From assembly GCF_000243075.1 (NCBI RefSeq), contig NC_016745.1, forward strand, positions 1,567,001-1,631,000: a stretch of DNA of 64,000 nucleotides, written 5' to 3'. Positions 61,635-64,000 of the stretch are shown one piece after another; positions within the stretch are counted from its first letter, which is position 1; every line of letters begins with the position of its first letter. The stretch is from Oceanimonas sp. GK1 (GTDB taxonomy: Bacteria > Pseudomonadota > Gammaproteobacteria > Enterobacterales > Aeromonadaceae). Both the position numbers and the translations under genes were made by a program. The notes below the pieces were generated by a model. It was not told where the DNA came from, did no database searches, and saw only the letters and a list, made by a program, of their open reading frames with translations.

Positions 61635-61874
61635 ATGCACAGAGACCTGCAGGAAGAACAACAGCTGCTGCAACTCAAGGCGGAAGCACTGCGCCTGAAG
61701 CTGCTGACCCAGCAGGCCCGGCGGCGCGAGCAAACAGAGGTTGACTGGCTGGCGCTAGCCGAGCAACTGCCGAAAGTGGGGCTGGCCTGGCGGCTGGCCC
61801 GTCTGCCCCGGCGAATGAGTAACAAGCTGTTGCTGGGGGCGGGGCTGCTGGCGCTGATTTGGTGGCGGCGGTAG
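61635..61874 (+). CDS. Small YqjK-like membrane-anchored protein
   Basis: A 79-residue protein with a charged helical start (MHRDLQEEQQLLQLKAEALR) and a short C-terminal hydrophobic segment (LLLGAGLLALIWW). Position after the yqjE-like gene and layout suggest a YqjK analogue; sequence similarity is too low to be sure. GAGGGGGTG precedes the ATG. Confidence 0.7.
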   Translation: MHRDLQEEQQLLQLKAEALRLKLLTQQARRREQTEVDWLALAEQLPKVGLAWRLARLPRRMSNKLLLGAGLLALIWWRR

Positions 61875-61888
61875 GCCGCCATAAGGCT

Positions 61889-62740
61889 TCAACTGCGGTA
61901 GTCGCCAATGTCCGGGCGGCGGCTGGGGCCGCGCAGGGCGATGTCCACCGGATGAAAGGCCTTGATGGCTTCAAAGCAGAAATCTCCGACCGCCCGGTGC
62001 AGCGACTGGGGATCGTGGTTGCTGATGATGATAATGCTCTTTGACAGGTTGCGCCGGCGGCGCAGCAGGTGGCCGAGAAAGCTGGACTGGCTTTCCGCCA
62101 GCCGGCTGCGGTTGGCGGCCACTTCATCGAGCACCAGCAGATCCACTTCTTCCAGGGCACGGCGATACTGGTTGCGGCTTTCCTGATCTTCAATGACCCC
62201 AAAGAACAACCGGTCCACTACCGAGGCCCACTGCTGAAAGATCACCGACTTCTGGTGCTGCTGGATCAATTCGTGGGCAATGGCCCCGGCCAGGGTAGAC
62301 TTGCCGGTGCCAAAATCGCCGTAGATCAGAATGCCGGTGCCGCCCTTTTTTTCCCAGTGATCAAAGGCATTGATAAAGTGGTGGGCGGTCTCAATATGGT
62401 GTGACAGGGCCGGATCGTTGCGGTCCATGTTGGCGAAGGTCCAGTCGGTGTTCAAATCCGCCTGGGCCAGCAGGCGCTCGGTGCGGTGCATTCGGGCTTC
62501 CTGCTGCAGCCGTTTTACGTCGGCGTTGGCCTGTTGCTCATACTGCAGGCGCAGGGCGTCGTAGTCATACTGCGGCAGGTTGCCGCCGGCGCGAAGCCGC
62601 TGCAGGTGCTGGAGCACCCCCTGAACCTCGCCCCTGGCGGCGGCAGGGGTGGTGTCTTTTTGCGGGCGCTGCTGCTGACGGCGACGCCGGGCAATCTCGG
62701 CCATGTCGGCGGCCATTTCTTCAGGTGTCTTTTTCATCAT
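61889..62740 (-). CDS. dnaC: DnaC-like helicase loader (AAA+ ATPase)
   Basis: Loads the DnaB helicase at restart or origin. The protein is 283 residues, with ATG 62740 after a clear GGAGAG site. The N-terminal charged region probably contacts DnaB. The AAA+ core has Walker A YGDFGTGKST, Walker B LLVLDEV and sensor 1 IIISNHD. The reading frame overlaps the end of dnaT by 20 nt, so the two are co-translated. A DnaC rather than DnaI identity is inferred from the DnaT partner. Confidence 0.87.
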   Translation of the reverse strand: MMKKTPEEMAADMAEIARRRRQQQRPQKDTTPAAARGEVQGVLQHLQRLRAGGNLPQYDYDALRLQYEQQANADVKRLQQEARMHRTERLLAQADLNTDWTFANMDRNDPALSHHIETAHHFINAFDHWEKKGGTGILIYGDFGTGKSTLAGAIAHELIQQHQKSVIFQQWASVVDRLFFGVIEDQESRNQYRRALEEVDLLVLDEVAANRSRLAESQSSFLGHLLRRRRNLSKSIIIISNHDPQSLHRAVGDFCFEAIKAFHPVDIALRGPSRRPDIGDYRS

Positions 62741-63437
62741 GGCTCTCCTGGTGCTCGTCGCTCAGACGCCGGGCTTCTTCCATCATCTCCCGGGCCCGTT
62801 TGCTCGGGCCGGTCTCGGTTTCTGCCGGTGCGGCCGCTTGCTGGTAGCCGGTAGGGGGCTCAAGGCCCGGTGGACGCCGCAGGGCACGGCGGCTTTTCAG
62901 CTGGCGTACAAAACGCAGCATCCACTGATGCTGGTTTTCAAATACTTCCGGGCGGCCCAGCCAGTAGGCGATGAATTCGCCCAGCTCCACGTCATCAAAA
63001 CGGCTGTCGAGCAGGCCGCACAGCCGCGCCAGCCCGTCGAGCTGCTCATCGGGCCGCCATTCAGGATACATGGCAAACTGGCGGGCGGGCAGGGGCGTGA
63101 GGCCTTGCAGGTTTTTCAGGGCCAGCCGAAAGCGGGCGCCGTGATAATGCTGGGGATGGGCACGCTCTTCCAGGGCCAACAGGCCGGCCTGCTGCAATTC
63201 GTCCACCAGGGCGGTGAGATCCCCGGGGGTTACCCGGTAGCGGTAGTCTCCCTCGCCCTGCACCGCCAGCGCCCGGCCCAGACTCGGGTAGTCGAGGGGC
63301 AGGGTCACATCGCCCCGGGCCTGGTGCCTGAGGTAAAGCAGGTAAAGGCTGCGGGCGGGGTGAGAAAGCCGGGGGGAGGTCAGTGCCTGATATTCTGCGG
63401 GAGTCATAGCGCCTGGGTACTCGAATGATGCGGCCAT
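62721..63437 (-). CDS. dnaT: DnaT-like primosomal protein
   Basis: A 238-residue protein. The central part (FAMYPEWRPDEQLDGLARLC and ELGEFIAYWLGRPEVFENQ) matches the C-terminal domain of DnaT, which binds ssDNA and hands over DnaBC at PriA-dependent restart. The N-terminal domain looks like a winged helix (ALVDELQQAGLLALEERA). ATG 63437 has no good ribosome site; ATG 63407 is an alternative. Confidence 0.82.
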   Translation of the reverse strand: MAASFEYPGAMTPAEYQALTSPRLSHPARSLYLLYLRHQARGDVTLPLDYPSLGRALAVQGEGDYRYRVTPGDLTALVDELQQAGLLALEERAHPQHYHGARFRLALKNLQGLTPLPARQFAMYPEWRPDEQLDGLARLCGLLDSRFDDVELGEFIAYWLGRPEVFENQHQWMLRFVRQLKSRRALRRPPGLEPPTGYQQAAAPAETETGPSKRAREMMEEARRLSDEHQESHDEKDT

Positions 63438-63534
63438 TATCCAATAAAGCGTCGCCGGAATACAGCCGGGACTGCACTATGGGTGAAATCGGCTAGGCTG
63501 AATTTAGGTATCATTTTCATTCGCGGATTACGTC

Positions 63535-64000
63535 ATGTTCATGCGAAACCCATGCATATTGTTGCTGGATGACGACGCCCTGTTCCGGCGCCAGATGCTG
63601 GCCTACCTGGAGTTGTGGGGCGCCCGGGTGCTGGAAGCCGATACCCTGGAGCAGGGGGTGCAGCTGGCCGCGAGGTGGTGGCCCGATCTGGTGCTGGGCA
63701 ACCTCGGATTACCCGTCAACGGGCAGGCGTCGTTGCTGACCGAATTTCGCCGGCATCATGTCCTGGCCCCCTTCGTTGCCATCTCCAGTGAGGGAAAAAT
63801 GGCCGAAGTGGCGGCGGCACTGCAGGCCGGCGCCGTTGATTATCTGGTCAAGCCGGTACAGGACTGGAGCTCGGTCAAGCGGCGGCTGGCGGCCTGTCTG
63901 TTGCCGGTCAGTCAGCAGGCGCAACGAGAGCTGGCGGAGTTTGAGTCCCATCTGGCGTTTTATCGCCGCCAGGACATGGCCGCGTCACGGCTGTTGCGGG
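63535..64000 (+). CDS. RssB-like response regulator with an atypical receiver (cut by window edge)
   Basis: The first 155 residues are visible. The receiver has the acidic pair in ILLLDDDALF (Asp12-14), Ser84 and Lys106 of the usual active site, but the phospho-acceptor position reads LVLGNLGLP, with Asn56 (63700-63702) instead of Asp. The line from PFVAISSEGKMAEV to AACLLP closely follows E. coli RssB, the adaptor that sends RpoS to ClpXP. It may work without phosphorylation. The C-terminal part is outside the window. Confidence 0.8.
   Translation, partial: MFMRNPCILLLDDDALFRRQMLAYLELWGARVLEADTLEQGVQLAARWWPDLVLGNLGLPVNGQASLLTEFRRHHVLAPFVAISSEGKMAEVAAALQAGAVDYLVKPVQDWSSVKRRLAACLLPVSQQAQRELAEFESHLAFYRRQDMAASRLLR

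Noticed and set aside
61889-63437. Prophage replication module (dnaT/dnaC-like genes)
   Set aside because: No integrase, phage structural or phage regulatory genes are near, and base composition matches the surrounding core genes.

Overview
The window is a block of gammaproteobacterial chromosome, GC-rich and mostly housekeeping. Gene order (grpE-dnaK-dnaJ-greA, leuU/metY-rimP-nusA-infB-rbfA-truB-rpsO-pnp, lasT-thrLABC, zapA-ssrS-fau, gcvTHP), the CsrB and 6S RNAs and the protein sequences all point to this class. The marine-type intergenic repeats suggest an Aeromonadales-like organism (Oceanimonas, Zobellella or Oceanisphaera type). The genus is an inference and cannot be fixed from the window.

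Layout. 1-10 kb: recN (cut by the window edge, behind two LexA boxes) and nadK read leftward; grpE and dnaK/dnaJ each start from a sigma-32 promoter; then greA, a PilZ protein, yhbY, rlmE and ftsH. 10-19.8 kb: folP, glmM, secG, tRNA-Leu(GAG), initiator tRNA-Met and the nusA-infB translation operon up to rpsO. 19.8-29.4 kb: an accessory insertion separates rpsO from its usual partner pnp. It holds a four-gene type I Wadjet (jetABCD) plasmid-defence operon between two 32-bp direct repeats. Next to it an IS1111-group IS110 element has landed exactly in the centre of an ERIC-like palindrome and has itself been broken by an IS630-family element. 29.5-42.4 kb: pnp, pdxH, a GNAT acetyltransferase, roxA, lasT, the threonine operon with its leader peptide and attenuator, a CsrB-type RNA, and a rimK/AstE-like pair. 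42.7-51.4 kb: acnA, two ERIC-like repeats, the modE/modABC divergon, rpiA, another ERIC-like repeat, fau, a DUF2132 gene, 6S RNA and zapA. 51.5-64 kb: ygfB, ubiH, ubiI, an AT-rich spacer, gcvT-gcvH-gcvP, a host-attachment-family protein, a YceI protein, a yqjD/yqjE/yqjK-like membrane cluster, dnaT/dnaC, and the start of an RssB-like response regulator whose phospho-acceptor Asp is Asn.

How the parts work together. The first half is the protein-folding, translation and RNA-processing core, with heat-shock, SOS and attenuation signals that can be read directly. The Wadjet operon is the only clear defence system: JetABC forms an SMC-type loop extruder and JetD is the plasmid-cleaving nuclease. 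Its flanking repeats, lower GC and position between two normally adjacent genes indicate acquisition. The nested insertion sequences and the ERIC-like and heptamer repeats show that these intergenic regions are where this genome changes.
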